Part shown: positions 42,443-49,402 of the stretch, piece by piece | Layout of the letters: each line of letters opens with the position of its first letter | How positions within the stretch are numbered: the stretch's first letter is position 1 | NCBI GenBank assembly: GCA_041917855.1 | Contig: JAYRWT010000044.1 | Span: 1 to 64,000, forward strand | Length of the DNA: 64,000 nucleotides | Reading direction: 5' to 3' | Origin: CALBLZ01 sp041917855 | Lineage (GTDB): Bacteria; Patescibacteriota; UBA1384; CAILIB01 | Notes under the pieces: model-generated | The model's database searches: none | What the model saw: only the letters and a program-made list of their open reading frames with translations | What the model was told of the DNA's origin: nothing | Translations under genes and position numbers: made by a program

Positions 42443-42835
42443 ATGGAAAACATGTCTATGAATTGGCTTGCCATCTTTCTCGCGGCGCTATCTGCCTTTT
42501 TAGTCGGAGGTATTTGGTACTCCGCACTTTTTGCTAAAAGCTGGCAGCGTTTGGCGGGAGTATCAGACGATCAGATGAAAACCGGTATGGCCAAAATATT
42601 TATTGGGTCATTTGTATTGTCGCTCATCATGTCGGTAAACCTAGGCTTTTTCATCGGAAAAGAAAGTGCCATTTTTGGACTAGGAGCAGGACTGGCCGTT
42701 GGGTTGGGGTGGGTAGCTACTTCGTTCGGTATGAACTACTTATTTGAACGTAAGCCAGTTGGATTATTTCTTATAAATGCGGGATACAACATTGTCTCCT
42801 ACGCGCTGATGGGATTTATTTTGGGTGCGTTTTAA
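42443..42835 (+). CDS. DUF1761 family membrane protein
   Basis: 130 residues with four hydrophobic helices. The N-terminal NWLAIFLAALSAFLVGGIWYSALFAKSWQRLAG matches the DUF1761 opening (A-x-x-x-x-x-x-G-x-x-W-Y-S). Function unknown. In the family it occurs as a small stand-alone membrane protein. Monocistronic. Confidence 0.75.
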   Translation: MENMSMNWLAIFLAALSAFLVGGIWYSALFAKSWQRLAGVSDDQMKTGMAKIFIGSFVLSLIMSVNLGFFIGKESAIFGLGAGLAVGLGWVATSFGMNYLFERKPVGLFLINAGYNIVSYALMGFILGAF

Positions 42836-43098
42836 TTCAGGGGTTTGCTGCAGATTTATAGCGTTCTGCTCCTCGCAATCTAACAAGGTTAGGGAGCTTT
42901 TTGCTCGATCTGTGATAGTGCGGTATTGCTGACCAGTAGTTTCTGCCAGGGTGGCACAGTCTAAGTTCGATAGGTGCACGGCTTTTGACTGTGACGGTCT
43001 AATGTATGTTTGGTTATTTGGCACTTCTATGTATGCACATACCACATCGCAGGCATCACGGCTCAAAATTAAACCTTGCAAATAGCGCAAAGAAAAAA
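42836..43098. other. Intergenic stretch
   Basis: No supported gene. A minus-strand open frame (43102 to 42764) starts at a GTG inside the terminator and overlaps DUF1761, so I do not accept it. The only clear feature is the hairpin at 43099. Confidence 0.4.
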
Positions 43099-43122
43099 GC
43101 ACAGCGACGATTGTCGCTGTGC
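43099..43122 (-). terminator. Terminator of transglutaminase-like operon
   Basis: GCACAGCGAC / GTCGCTGTGC perfect 10-base stem, GATT loop, followed on the minus strand by TTTTTTC. Confidence 0.85.
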
Positions 43123-43142
43123 CGAGAGGGTCGGTGACTGCG

Positions 43143-43316
43143 CTACGCTTCTCGAGGGATTCGCGTACTGCAGCCAGTTGACGTTCCTTCTGTGCCTGCC
43201 CGCTCTGCCATGATGGTATCCACCATCTTTGCCAGTTTCGGGTGGTTGGTCTTGATTGCTTCGGGAGTCATGCTACCGAGCAACTTTTCAACTTGCTTTC
43301 TTTTATTTTGCGCCAT
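43143..43316 (-). CDS. 57-residue protein coupled to transglutaminase-like gene
   Basis: A frame of 57 codons from the ATG at 43316 to the TAG at 43143-43145. GAGGAG lies 10 bases before the ATG, inside the preceding gene, whose stop overlaps this start region by 14 bases. The basic N-terminal half (KRKQVEKLLGSMTPEAIK) is followed by an acidic-to-polar end with GTEGTSTGCSTRIPREA. The coupling and the terminator 20 bases downstream support a real gene. A precursor peptide or small partner of the enzyme-like neighbour is possible, but no family is recognised. Confidence 0.55.
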   Translation of the reverse strand: MAQNKRKQVEKLLGSMTPEAIKTNHPKLAKMVDTIMAERAGTEGTSTGCSTRIPREA

Positions 43317-44859
43317 TGGATCTCCTCAAAACAGGATGCAGCATTGTTGGCTTCAGTGAGCCAAAATGCTTTCGGGCATTTTCCTGTGCGTTTCTGACTG
43401 ATAGCAAGCTACTTGCATCAGGTGATTGAGTTATACCAGAATTACCAAGATCACACCAGAGTGCCTGGCTGGTGAACATGCACAGTAACTCGGGGGATAA
43501 CCGAGCGCGAATAGCTGTAGTCGCCGCATGTGCAGCCGCCATTCCCAAGTATGCCATTGAATCGGCACAAATCTCTAAACAGGCATGGCCAGGGCTATTC
43601 TGGTACTGAATCTCAGATACCTCATCAGCCACAAAACGCAACAGCCTTGTGAGATCGGTGCTTCGCTTCTTAGGGCTCCTAGCAAGCTGTTCAACAATCG
43701 AAGCGCCTAATGACGAATCGATCATGTAGCGTGAAAGGAAAAACTCGAGCTGCGAATCATCTTGGGCGACGCGGGTTGCTCTCTTGGCAATAGCCGCAAA
43801 CAAGTTATCCTGATGAGTTGCTGATATCCCATGCGTCTCAGAAATATCCCACCGGCGCATCCTTCTGTGGAAGTTTCTCCTTACTCGATGGTAGAGTGCT
43901 TCCGATCCAAAAGATCTGGTGTCAGTCATAACCGGTACGCAGAGGCCTGGATGGCAGCTACGCACAGACTCCAGATTGTCAGTCATTGCGGTTAAGCAAT
44001 GACCGCTATCGAGATATCGGGCAACTCCCTGAAATGGATCCAGGCATGCCCAAATATTGCGCTCTCGATCAAGCTCAACTAGCACGCAGTAGTGGAGCAT
44101 GCGTTGGAATGTATCTTCCGCTAGTGCCTCACCCCACTTTGTGCGCATTCCATCAATTTCTTTTGTTGAAAAAATTGCTGAAAAATTACACATGTAGGTG
44201 TACATACTCTGACGGGCGCCTACCAAGATTGCTCGATCACATTCTTGTTCTCCGGCAACCACCAACGCAAGGTGATGGCGAAAGCCAAGCTTGGCTAGTA
44301 CCGCAAGGCAGATCACGGCAAATCCGAGGCAATTTGGCATTTGAAGTGCAGAAAACCGGTAGGGGTTAACACGATCAAATGAATCAGGCTTATGAATACT
44401 TTCAAAGCCATGTCTTCTGAGTTTTGTGTAGATGTCCCAGCATTCTTTAGGAACTCCTTGAAGGAATTTTTCATTCAGACACTCATACAATCCCTCTAAC
44501 ATCCCATACAGGTATGAGAACAAGTCTTCAGGGCTGAGGGCTTGTTGCGCGGCTGTGGGTAAAGAGGAGATACGCTGTCTTTGCTGATCCTTCTTAAGGG
44601 TTCTGACTGCAAGGTTGCTGATTGATAAGAGCGATCCCACCAAGCAGTTTCCTAAATGTCTGTAGCAAGTTACCAACGATGTGGTTTCGGAGTTGGATAA
44701 TATCTGTGCTCCTGTGTAGGTTTGGTGAGTAATCTCACCACACAAGCGCCATAGTTCAACTGGTGATGGAAGAGGTTTGATGTGACGACGATTACCAGTG
44801 AGCAGTCCAAGTCGAACCGCTTCTCTGGTGAGAATGTGTGTAGGTTCTAGTGGTTGCAT
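43303..44859 (-). CDS. Large protein with transglutaminase-like Cys-His-Asp set
   Basis: 518 residues from the ATG at 44859; an upstream frame to 45006 adds 49 residues without a good start. NCLGFAVICLAVLAKLGFRHHLALV (C177) resembles the G-x-C-x-x-x-A-x-L-x-x-L-x-x-x-x-G helix of the transglutaminase-like cysteine protease fold. LHYCVLVELDRERNIWACLDPFQG (H256, D274) resembles the H-x-x-V-x-V ... W-x-x-x-D-P strand pair. The flanks (residues 1-150 and 330-518) are helical with no known domain. A cysteine peptidase or amide-forming enzyme is inferred. Confidence 0.45.
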   Translation of the reverse strand: MQPLEPTHILTREAVRLGLLTGNRRHIKPLPSPVELWRLCGEITHQTYTGAQILSNSETTSLVTCYRHLGNCLVGSLLSISNLAVRTLKKDQQRQRISSLPTAAQQALSPEDLFSYLYGMLEGLYECLNEKFLQGVPKECWDIYTKLRRHGFESIHKPDSFDRVNPYRFSALQMPNCLGFAVICLAVLAKLGFRHHLALVVAGEQECDRAILVGARQSMYTYMCNFSAIFSTKEIDGMRTKWGEALAEDTFQRMLHYCVLVELDRERNIWACLDPFQGVARYLDSGHCLTAMTDNLESVRSCHPGLCVPVMTDTRSFGSEALYHRVRRNFHRRMRRWDISETHGISATHQDNLFAAIAKRATRVAQDDSQLEFFLSRYMIDSSLGASIVEQLARSPKKRSTDLTRLLRFVADEVSEIQYQNSPGHACLEICADSMAYLGMAAAHAATTAIRARLSPELLCMFTSQALWCDLGNSGITQSPDASSLLSVRNAQENARKHFGSLKPTMLHPVLRRSNGAK

Positions 44860-45011
44860 TGTTAAGTTCCGATGTGTCGGCACAATACCAGGTTTGTAAC
44901 AATTTGTCACGTAAGGAGGGGGCGACTGTACGATTAACGTAATAGAGGTCTCGTATATCATTGACAAATTACTGCTGTATGGTACATTTGCGCCGTTCTT
45001 TAACAAGGAAG

Positions 45012-45064
45012 ATTAAGAAGAGCTTCGGGGAAATATGACGTATTTCTCGGTAGTTCTTCTTAAT
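45012..45064. other. Long imperfect hairpin between divergent genes
   Basis: ATTAAGAAGAGCT at 45012-45024 pairs (one mismatch) with AGTTCTTCTTAAT at 45052-45064. A 5x5 internal loop follows, then GAAATA / TATTTC at 45030-45035 and 45041-45046, with loop TGACG. It lies in the leader of the gene at 45118. Structured RNA, terminator or DNA operator are all possible. Confidence 0.6.
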
Positions 45065-45117
45065 CATGAGAAGACCTGGATCCCGCGGAACACTACCGCA
45101 AGGAGAAGTGACCCACA

Positions 45118-45786
45118 ATGAGTGAAGTCACCCTCAATCCCGATCTTGCCAACTGCGCTGCTGACTACGCTCGCCGATGCGAAAGTATCGGAGGCGAACG
45201 TCATAAGATCATAGATCTTCAGCATGCGATGAGTCACCCCCAGTTCAAAGAACGGCATCACGCCTTGCTGAACGAACTGGCTAATGAATACCGCCAAAGG
45301 CTTCCGTTGCTCGAGCGGCCTGCTCGATTCACCCTGAAACTCGGCGTCTATGGCACCAAAGAGAACATGCTCAAGTCTGTCACAGACAAAGGCCACAAGT
45401 TCACATATTGCGCCACACGCGTGATTGCCAGCGACCGGTTTCTGATGTTGGATGCGCCCGGAGAATACGAATTCATCCAGACCACCGCCAAGGAAGTGAG
45501 TGGCAAGAACAGCCCGACCATCACAGAGCTACGCAAAGCCATGCATCGTCTTGGTTTCATTGATGCTCCTCACGAATCGGCTCCAGCCATTCGTGAGATC
45601 TATAACGACCAGCCCATGGACGAATGGTGCGCTGTTCTCAGCAAGCCAATAGCGGACTCTAATGGTGACGCGAACATTCTCAACGTGGCACGGCACTCTG
45701 GCGGTTCTTGTGTGGGCAGGTACTTTGCCCATCGTGGCCTTGATTGGGATGGTGATACTCTGCTTCTGGTCTGCCGCAAGCTTTAG
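45118..45786 (+). CDS. Hypothetical protein, higher GC
   Basis: 222 residues, soluble, not recognised. The N-terminal third is helical and rich in His (HAMSHPQFKERHHALLNEL), the middle has FTLKLGVYGTKENML, the C-terminus has HSGGSCVGRYFAHRGLDWDGDTLLLVCRKL. AAGGAG lies 16-11 bases before the ATG. The codon choice (many GCC, CGC, CTC) looks more GC-rich than neighbours, a hint of transfer. It stands divergent to the transglutaminase-like gene, separated by the hairpin at 45012. Confidence 0.65.
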   Translation: MSEVTLNPDLANCAADYARRCESIGGERHKIIDLQHAMSHPQFKERHHALLNELANEYRQRLPLLERPARFTLKLGVYGTKENMLKSVTDKGHKFTYCATRVIASDRFLMLDAPGEYEFIQTTAKEVSGKNSPTITELRKAMHRLGFIDAPHESAPAIREIYNDQPMDEWCAVLSKPIADSNGDANILNVARHSGGSCVGRYFAHRGLDWDGDTLLLVCRKL

Positions 45787-45836
45787 TGCTCGGCTTAGGC
45801 CCTTTGTCTTTTCGATTCCTTGTGCTTTTGCATGGG

Positions 45837-45864
45837 GCCGCTCCTTGAGCGGCTCTATTTTTTT
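45837..45864 (+). terminator. Terminator of hypothetical gene
   Basis: GCCGCTC CTT GAGCGGC stem (7 pairs) at 45837-45853, then TCTATTTTTTT. Confidence 0.85.
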
Positions 45865-45910
45865 CTCAAAAATCAGGTAACACGGTCTGGGTGGAGCCTC
45901 CCTATACAAA

Positions 45911-45948
45911 AGAAATACCGCCAGACCTTGCGGCCTGACGGCATTTCT
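45911..45948 (-). terminator. Terminator downstream of tRNA-Trp
   Basis: A 17-base-pair stem with three mismatches (AGAAAT..CC paired with GG..ATTTCT), loop TTGC. On the minus strand it follows tRNA-Trp directly. It may work in both directions. Confidence 0.75.
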
Positions 45949-45949
45949 T

Positions 45950-46023
45950 TGGCAGGGGCACTAGGAATCGAACCTAGAACAAGGGTTTTGGAGACCCGTG
46001 TGATACCACTTCACCATACCCCT
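45950..46023 (-). tRNA. tRNA-Trp (CCA)
   Basis: Acceptor AGGGGTA / TGCCCCT, a D-arm with GTG/CAC, anticodon loop CTCCAAA (anticodon CCA), T-arm CTAGG-TTCGATT-CCTAG and encoded CCA end. 74 bases. Confidence 0.97.
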
Positions 46024-46104
46024 ACAACGTTCGAAGTATACCAAATCATTTCCACTCTTTCCAGGTCTGTCGCGCTAAAACAAATCTACCACTAGATAAG
46101 AAAT

Positions 46105-46134
46105 CAGGGCCAATCCTGAATAGAAAAGGCCCTG
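46105..46134 (-). terminator. Hairpin downstream of small gene 46150
   Basis: CAGGGCC / GGCCCTG stem of seven pairs with a 16-base loop, followed on the minus strand by ATTTCTT. The long loop weakens it. Confidence 0.4.
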
Positions 46135-46149
46135 TGCTGACGAGTGTTG

Positions 46150-46431
46150 CTAAACCTCAGCTGGCTGGGGCTCGGCTTTGAGTAGTGTTCTGATTTGTTG
46201 CAAGACCACTGGGTAATTTCTCCCTGTGATTGTGTGCGTTGAGCCGTCTGACTCTAGAACCACCTTTGCCTCAATTGATCGAACATACTGGCTGTCGGCA
46301 AGTCCGTCGCACCAGAAGCGGTTTTGCCCATCCTCTTGCAAGAAAACTCCCTGGTTTTTGTAGTGCGCGACCCCTGCTGGGGTGAGTTGGCTACGATAGT
46401 CCACATGCTGGACTCCCTGTATCTTTTCCAT
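46150..46431 (-). CDS. Small hypothetical protein
   Basis: 93 residues from the ATG at 46431; upstream ATG at 46476 gives a hydrophobic extension that looks spurious. Short beta-rich sequence (VDYRSQLTPAGVAHYKNQGVFLQEDGQNRFWC) with no recognised family. TAAATT lies seven bases upstream of the ATG, so it may be leaderless. Between tRNA-Trp and rpmG. Probably real but of unknown function. Confidence 0.5.
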   Translation of the reverse strand: MEKIQGVQHVDYRSQLTPAGVAHYKNQGVFLQEDGQNRFWCDGLADSQYVRSIEAKVVLESDGSTHTITGRNYPVVLQQIRTLLKAEPQPAEV

Positions 46432-46479
46432 AGCAGAAAATTTATACCAGATTTCTACAACTAAGCCAAGCAACATACC

Positions 46480-46502
46480 AAAAAGACCGACGTAGGCCGG
46501 TC
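46480..46502 (-). terminator. Terminator of rpmG operon
   Basis: GACCG / CGGTC stem extended by an inner C-G pair, followed on the minus strand by TCTTTTTGG. Confidence 0.6.
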
Positions 46503-46526
46503 GTAATGGCTGCAGGGCAAGGGAGG

Positions 46527-46697
46527 CTACTTTACCTCTTTGAACCAGACGTACTTTTTGACGTCAGGAGCAAAACGCTTCAGGCGTAGCTTCTCTTTGT
46601 TGTTTACCTTGTTGCGCTCAGTTTGGAAACGGTGCTTAGACTCTTTCTTGTCTTCGGCAGCCATCCAAACCCAGCTGCGATTGCCTTTCTTGGCCAT
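46527..46697 (-). CDS. rpmG: Large ribosomal subunit protein bL33
   Basis: A 56-residue protein from the ATG at 46697 to TAG at 46527. It has the bL33 layout: KKGNRSWVWMAAEDKKESKHRFQTERNK and the C-terminal LRLKRFAPDVKKYVWFKEVK (L-x-L-x-K-(F/Y)-x-P-x-x-(K/R)-K-x-x-x-(F/Y)-K-E-x-K). No cysteines, so it is the C-minus (zinc-free) form. It lies between tRNA-Trp and tRNA-Tyr. Confidence 0.93.
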   Translation of the reverse strand: MAKKGNRSWVWMAAEDKKESKHRFQTERNKVNNKEKLRLKRFAPDVKKYVWFKEVK

Positions 46698-46732
46698 GGT
46701 CGGAGGGTGGTGAATAAAATATGGTTGCTAGT

Positions 46733-46818
46733 TGGTGGGCAGACTAGGATTCGAACCTAGGTAGGCGTATGCCAAGAGATTTACAGTCTCCCCTCGTTGA
46801 CCGCTTGAGTATCTGCCC
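46733..46818 (-). tRNA. tRNA-Tyr (GTA)
   Basis: Acceptor GGGCAGA / TCTGCCC, anticodon loop CTGTAAA (GTA), long variable arm as in class II tRNAs, T-arm CTAGG-TTCGAAT-CCTAG, discriminator A and encoded CCA. 86 bases. Confidence 0.97.
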
Positions 46819-46835
46819 ATATGCAACTTGTTATT

Positions 46836-46910
46836 TGGAGCCCCTTCAGAGAATCGAACTCTGCTCTATAGTTTACAAAACTACCGCTCTAACCACTGAG
46901 CTAAAGGGGC
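46836..46910 (-). tRNA. tRNA-Thr (TGT)
   Basis: Acceptor GCCCCTT / AAGGGGC, D-stem GCTC/GAGC, anticodon stem GTAGT/ACTAT with loop TTTGTAA (TGT), encoded CCA. Its first ten bases (46910-46901) also encode the last codons and the stop of the HNH gene. Confidence 0.97.
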
Positions 46911-47308
46911 AACGATCTGCGTTGCTGTCTGCCTCGACCCCTATTAAGATTCCGAAATGTGGGGGTTAATGAGTGACAGTTCGGACAAACAAGCCGTAGG
47001 TTCTCTGGTCTACTGTTCTGGTGATCACCATTGATGTGGTCGACCTCCAGTGGGACTTTGCCTGTGATAGGATTACGTTCCTGCCAATTGCAGAGTGAAC
47101 AGCGCTCACCATGCTGTTCTAGAAGATAGCGCTTAATAGAGTATGAAACTCCACTCGCTGCTGTACCTTCTAACTTCCCACAAAGCCAGTCAGAAATCCT
47201 ATTGGCATACTGAAATGCTTGCTGGCAACTCAAGCTGCAGTATACTGCGGGGGTTCGTTTAACGGGCTTGCCACAGTTTTTACACAAATTTCGTACTTTT
47301 CTAGGCAT
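46901..47308 (-). CDS. HNH-family endonuclease-like protein between tRNA-Thr genes
   Basis: 135 residues. The HNH core is VPLEVDHINGDHQNSRPENLRLVCPNCHSLT near residues 88-118, with the His-His-Asn pattern and a flanking CSLC / CPNC zinc pair. Two further C-x-x-C knuckles near the N-terminus (CKNC, CSLSC). The C-terminus is basic (RNLNRGRGRQQRRSL). It could be a homing or mobile-type endonuclease, or a domesticated one. Its TAG stop lies in the 5' end of tRNA-Thr(TGT), so tRNA processing would cut its mRNA. It lies after tRNA-Thr(GGT) on the same strand. Confidence 0.88.
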   Translation of the reverse strand: MPRKVRNLCKNCGKPVKRTPAVYCSLSCQQAFQYANRISDWLCGKLEGTAASGVSYSIKRYLLEQHGERCSLCNWQERNPITGKVPLEVDHINGDHQNSRPENLRLVCPNCHSLTPTFRNLNRGRGRQQRRSLPL

Positions 47309-47376
47309 AGTTTATGTATCAGATTAAACTGATTCGCCAAGAATTGTCCGATGTCGTTGAAAAGGTGCGATTTTTC

Positions 47377-47452
47377 TGGAGCCCTTGACCGGGATTGAAC
47401 CGGTGACCTCTTCCTTACCATGGAAACGCTCTACCAACTGAGCTACAAGGGC
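47377..47452 (-). tRNA. tRNA-Thr (GGT)
   Basis: Acceptor GCCCTTG / CAAGGGC, D-stem GCTC/GAGC, anticodon stem TTTCC/GGAAG with loop ATGGTAA (GGT), T-arm ACCGG-TTCAATC-CCGGT, discriminator T, encoded CCA. 76 bases. Confidence 0.97.
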
Positions 47453-47460
47453 TTGAGTGA

Positions 47461-47579
47461 GGAACATGCGAAAACTTGTTTTCGTATGTTCCGAGCGAGA
47501 GCCTGCGCGTCGCTGAAGGCGACGCAAGGGCGCTAACCCGAAATGAGCGAATGAGCTTTTGCGGTGCGAAGCAGCGCAA
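47461..47579. repeat. Three consecutive hairpins upstream of tRNA-Thr(GGT)
   Basis: Stem 1: GGAACATGCGAAAA (47461-47474) with TTTTCGTATGTTCC (47479-47492), 14 pairs with one mismatch. Stem 2: GCGTCGC-TGAAG-GCGACGC (47507-47525). Stem 3: TTGCGGTGC-GAA-GCAGCGCAA (47559-47579). They fill a 300-base stretch with no gene. A small RNA, or an intergenic palindrome element, is possible. Confidence 0.55.
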
Positions 47580-47646
47580 GGGCAATATCTCACTACTACA
47601 ACAGGTACGCAACGTTCAATTGCAGCAGGACTACTATACATAAAAT

Positions 47647-47700
47647 CTCAGGTCTGGGCAAGTTACACAGTGCCACTACGCACTAAAGACCATACCTGAG
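47647..47700. other. Structured intergenic element
   Basis: CTCAGGT at 47647-47653 pairs with ACCTGAG at 47694-47700, enclosing AGTGC-N6-GCACT at 47669-47684. A further GGGGAG...CTCCTC-like pairing follows near 47708-47730. It is in the 350-base gap between tRNA-Thr(GGT) and pilN. I cannot match it to a known RNA family. Confidence 0.4.
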
Positions 47701-47753
47701 CCACAAAGGGGAGTGCTGACAAGCTCCTCCCACATGGGCTAGGTGAGGCAGGC

Positions 47754-47809
47754 TTGCAGCGTCTTGAGTTCCTCACGTATACTATAGGGTGTAATCATAT
47801 CAAAGGAGG
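47754..47809 (+). promoter_or_regulatory. Promoter and RBS of the type IV pilus operon
   Basis: TTGCAG at 47754-47759, 18-base spacer, TATACT at 47778-47783, then a 20-base leader and AAGGAGG at 47803-47809, three bases before the GTG at 47813. Confidence 0.6.
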
Positions 47810-47812
47810 AGA

Positions 47813-48403
47813 GTGCCTAGCTACGCCGATCCCACAATTGTACAGCTCGACGAAAAACCACGGGTCGCACCTGCAGCCTATATTGTACTTGTGGCTGGTA
47901 TCCTCTCCGTGCTTGCTGCGCTTGGCTTCATGGTCATGTCTATGATCACGCAAAATAAGGCCAAGGATCTTCAAACCCAAATCTCAGCCGCTCAAGCTCA
48001 ACTCAGGGCACTTGAGCCAACTGCAAATGAGCTAACTAAGCTCGATCGTCAGGCAACCAACCTGCATACTCTCTTCGACAATCAAAAAGAGTGGCAATTT
48101 GTGTTCAACCACATTGAAAACAGCCTATATAAAAATATGAAAATTAGCCGCGTCGCACTCGACGACAGGGCAAAATTCACCCTTGGAGGTACCACTAAGA
48201 GCTACGTAGACTACGCCAAAATCTACCAAAGCCTTACTGATGATGTTGGCAAAACATTCTACTCCAGTGTCAGGCCGGCTAGCATAACTCGCATAAATGC
48301 CACAGATGGCAGTGTAGATAGCGTGCAGTTCACCTTTGATCTCGTCTTGCAGCCGAGCGTCTTAAATGCGCGCAAGAACTACGTACCACCGCAAGCAAAA
48401 TAA
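47813..48403 (+). CDS. pilN: PilN-like inner-membrane pilus assembly protein
   Basis: 196 residues from GTG at 47813, supported by AAGGAGG just upstream. A short cytosolic tail with a conserved-looking VQLDE, one helix at residues 22-42 (AYIVLVAGILSVLAALGFMV), a coiled coil (NKAKDLQTQISAAQAQLRALE) and a globular end. This is the PilN plan and the order before a PilO-like gene agrees. It would link PilM-like and PilO/P parts of the alignment complex. No PilM gene is seen here. Confidence 0.75.
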   Translation: MPSYADPTIVQLDEKPRVAPAAYIVLVAGILSVLAALGFMVMSMITQNKAKDLQTQISAAQAQLRALEPTANELTKLDRQATNLHTLFDNQKEWQFVFNHIENSLYKNMKISRVALDDRAKFTLGGTTKSYVDYAKIYQSLTDDVGKTFYSSVRPASITRINATDGSVDSVQFTFDLVLQPSVLNARKNYVPPQAK

Positions 48404-48407
48404 AGAT

Positions 48408-49067
48408 ATGGCCGCAGCAAAAAACCCAACTCAGCAAACTGCACTCATCGGCTTTCTTTTAGTCATCCTAGGCTTTGCGTTGGTCTTTTATATTTTTTCG
48501 CCGCAGTTAATTACCGCTCGCACGGAATATGAGACACGACGCGCAGAGCTGCAAGGCTATAAGAAAGATGTCGAAACCCTGCAAAGTGCCAGCAAAAAGC
48601 TAGAAAGCGCTAAGGCTGCGCTCGTTGCGGCAGGTGTTAAGCTTGAGAATTCTTCAATAGTCGTTCCCAAAACAGAGAATGTTCCAGATCTCTACCTGCA
48701 AATGGAAGACCTTGTTGCACGTACTAAGTTTTACGTAAGTGACACTACGTATCTAATTGGTCAGCCCGCCGGTACAGCAGCAACAGCAGAAGGCGCTACA
48801 AAATCTGAGGTGACTATTCCAGTTACAGTTAGTTTTGTCGCGACGTACCCAGCACTCAAGGCGTTTATTCAAGAAATGCAGGTTAACACTCGTCCACTTA
48901 GCATTACGCAGGTCACCATGAATGAAATTGCTAAGACCACCGCTAAGGCAACTGGGCCAAATGATGCGCCAACCAAATCGTATCCAGATGGCAGCTTTGC
49001 CGTAACACTTACCGCCTTTGCCCGAGCCGAAGCTCTATCTTCTGCATACGGTGGAGGAACTAACTAG
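48408..49067 (+). CDS. pilO: PilO-like pilus assembly protein
   Basis: 219 residues from ATG at 48408. N-terminal helix (ALIGFLLVILGFALVFYIF, residues 12-30), then a coiled coil (RTEYETRRAELQGYKKDVETLQ) and a ferredoxin-like domain (VTIPVTVSFVATYPALKAFIQEMQVNTRPLSITQVTM), the usual PilO pattern. It follows pilN by 4 bases and is expected to dimerise with it. Function inferred from position and topology. Confidence 0.75.
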   Translation: MAAAKNPTQQTALIGFLLVILGFALVFYIFSPQLITARTEYETRRAELQGYKKDVETLQSASKKLESAKAALVAAGVKLENSSIVVPKTENVPDLYLQMEDLVARTKFYVSDTTYLIGQPAGTAATAEGATKSEVTIPVTVSFVATYPALKAFIQEMQVNTRPLSITQVTMNEIAKTTAKATGPNDAPTKSYPDGSFAVTLTAFARAEALSSAYGGGTN

Positions 49068-49071
49068 GCAT

Positions 49072-49395
49072 ATGGCTAAACCAATTTCTGCACAAACAAT
49101 CTGGTCTATCATGTCGGCACTGGTAGTTGTACTGGTGGGCGGTGGTATGGCCTATATGTTTTTTGTAACAGCGGCAGTGCCCGAGATTCAGCCCCAGCCA
49201 AAGCAATTTGCCACCAATGCCATTACCGAGCTCACACGCGACGCTGATCTAACGGGTTTGGAAAAATTTTCCTCAAATGTCTTCTTTAAGACTACCAAGA
49301 TGCGAGCCTTGCCAGTCCCTTACGATGGTAAGCCCGCAGTTCCGTACAACCGTACTACGGAGTTTGGTAAATCAGATCTGAGTTCAGATAAGTAG
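49072..49395 (+). CDS. Small single-pass pilus-operon protein
   Basis: 107 residues from ATG at 49072. One helix (TIWSIMSALVVVLVGGGMAYMFF, residues 8-30), then a short extracellular or periplasmic-side part rich in Pro and Thr. No recognised domain. It lies four bases after pilO and seven before pilB, so it is probably a pilus accessory factor, possibly in the place of PilP, but with no sequence support for that. Confidence 0.65.
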   Translation: MAKPISAQTIWSIMSALVVVLVGGGMAYMFFVTAAVPEIQPQPKQFATNAITELTRDADLTGLEKFSSNVFFKTTKMRALPVPYDGKPAVPYNRTTEFGKSDLSSDK

Positions 49396-49402
49396 GTCGC
49401 AG

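Noticed and set aside
42764..43102. Minus-strand open frame of 112 codons
   Set aside because: It starts with GTG inside the transglutaminase-operon terminator and overlaps the DUF1761 gene on the opposite strand. There is no ribosome site and no recognised domain.
45012..46023. Genomic-island attachment repeat at tRNA-Trp
   Set aside because: I looked for a second copy of the tRNA-Trp 3' end near 41-45 kb and saw none.
47324..47641. Minus-strand frame of 105 codons across tRNA-Thr(GGT)
   Set aside because: It runs through the tRNA gene and the three hairpins, so it is a chance frame.
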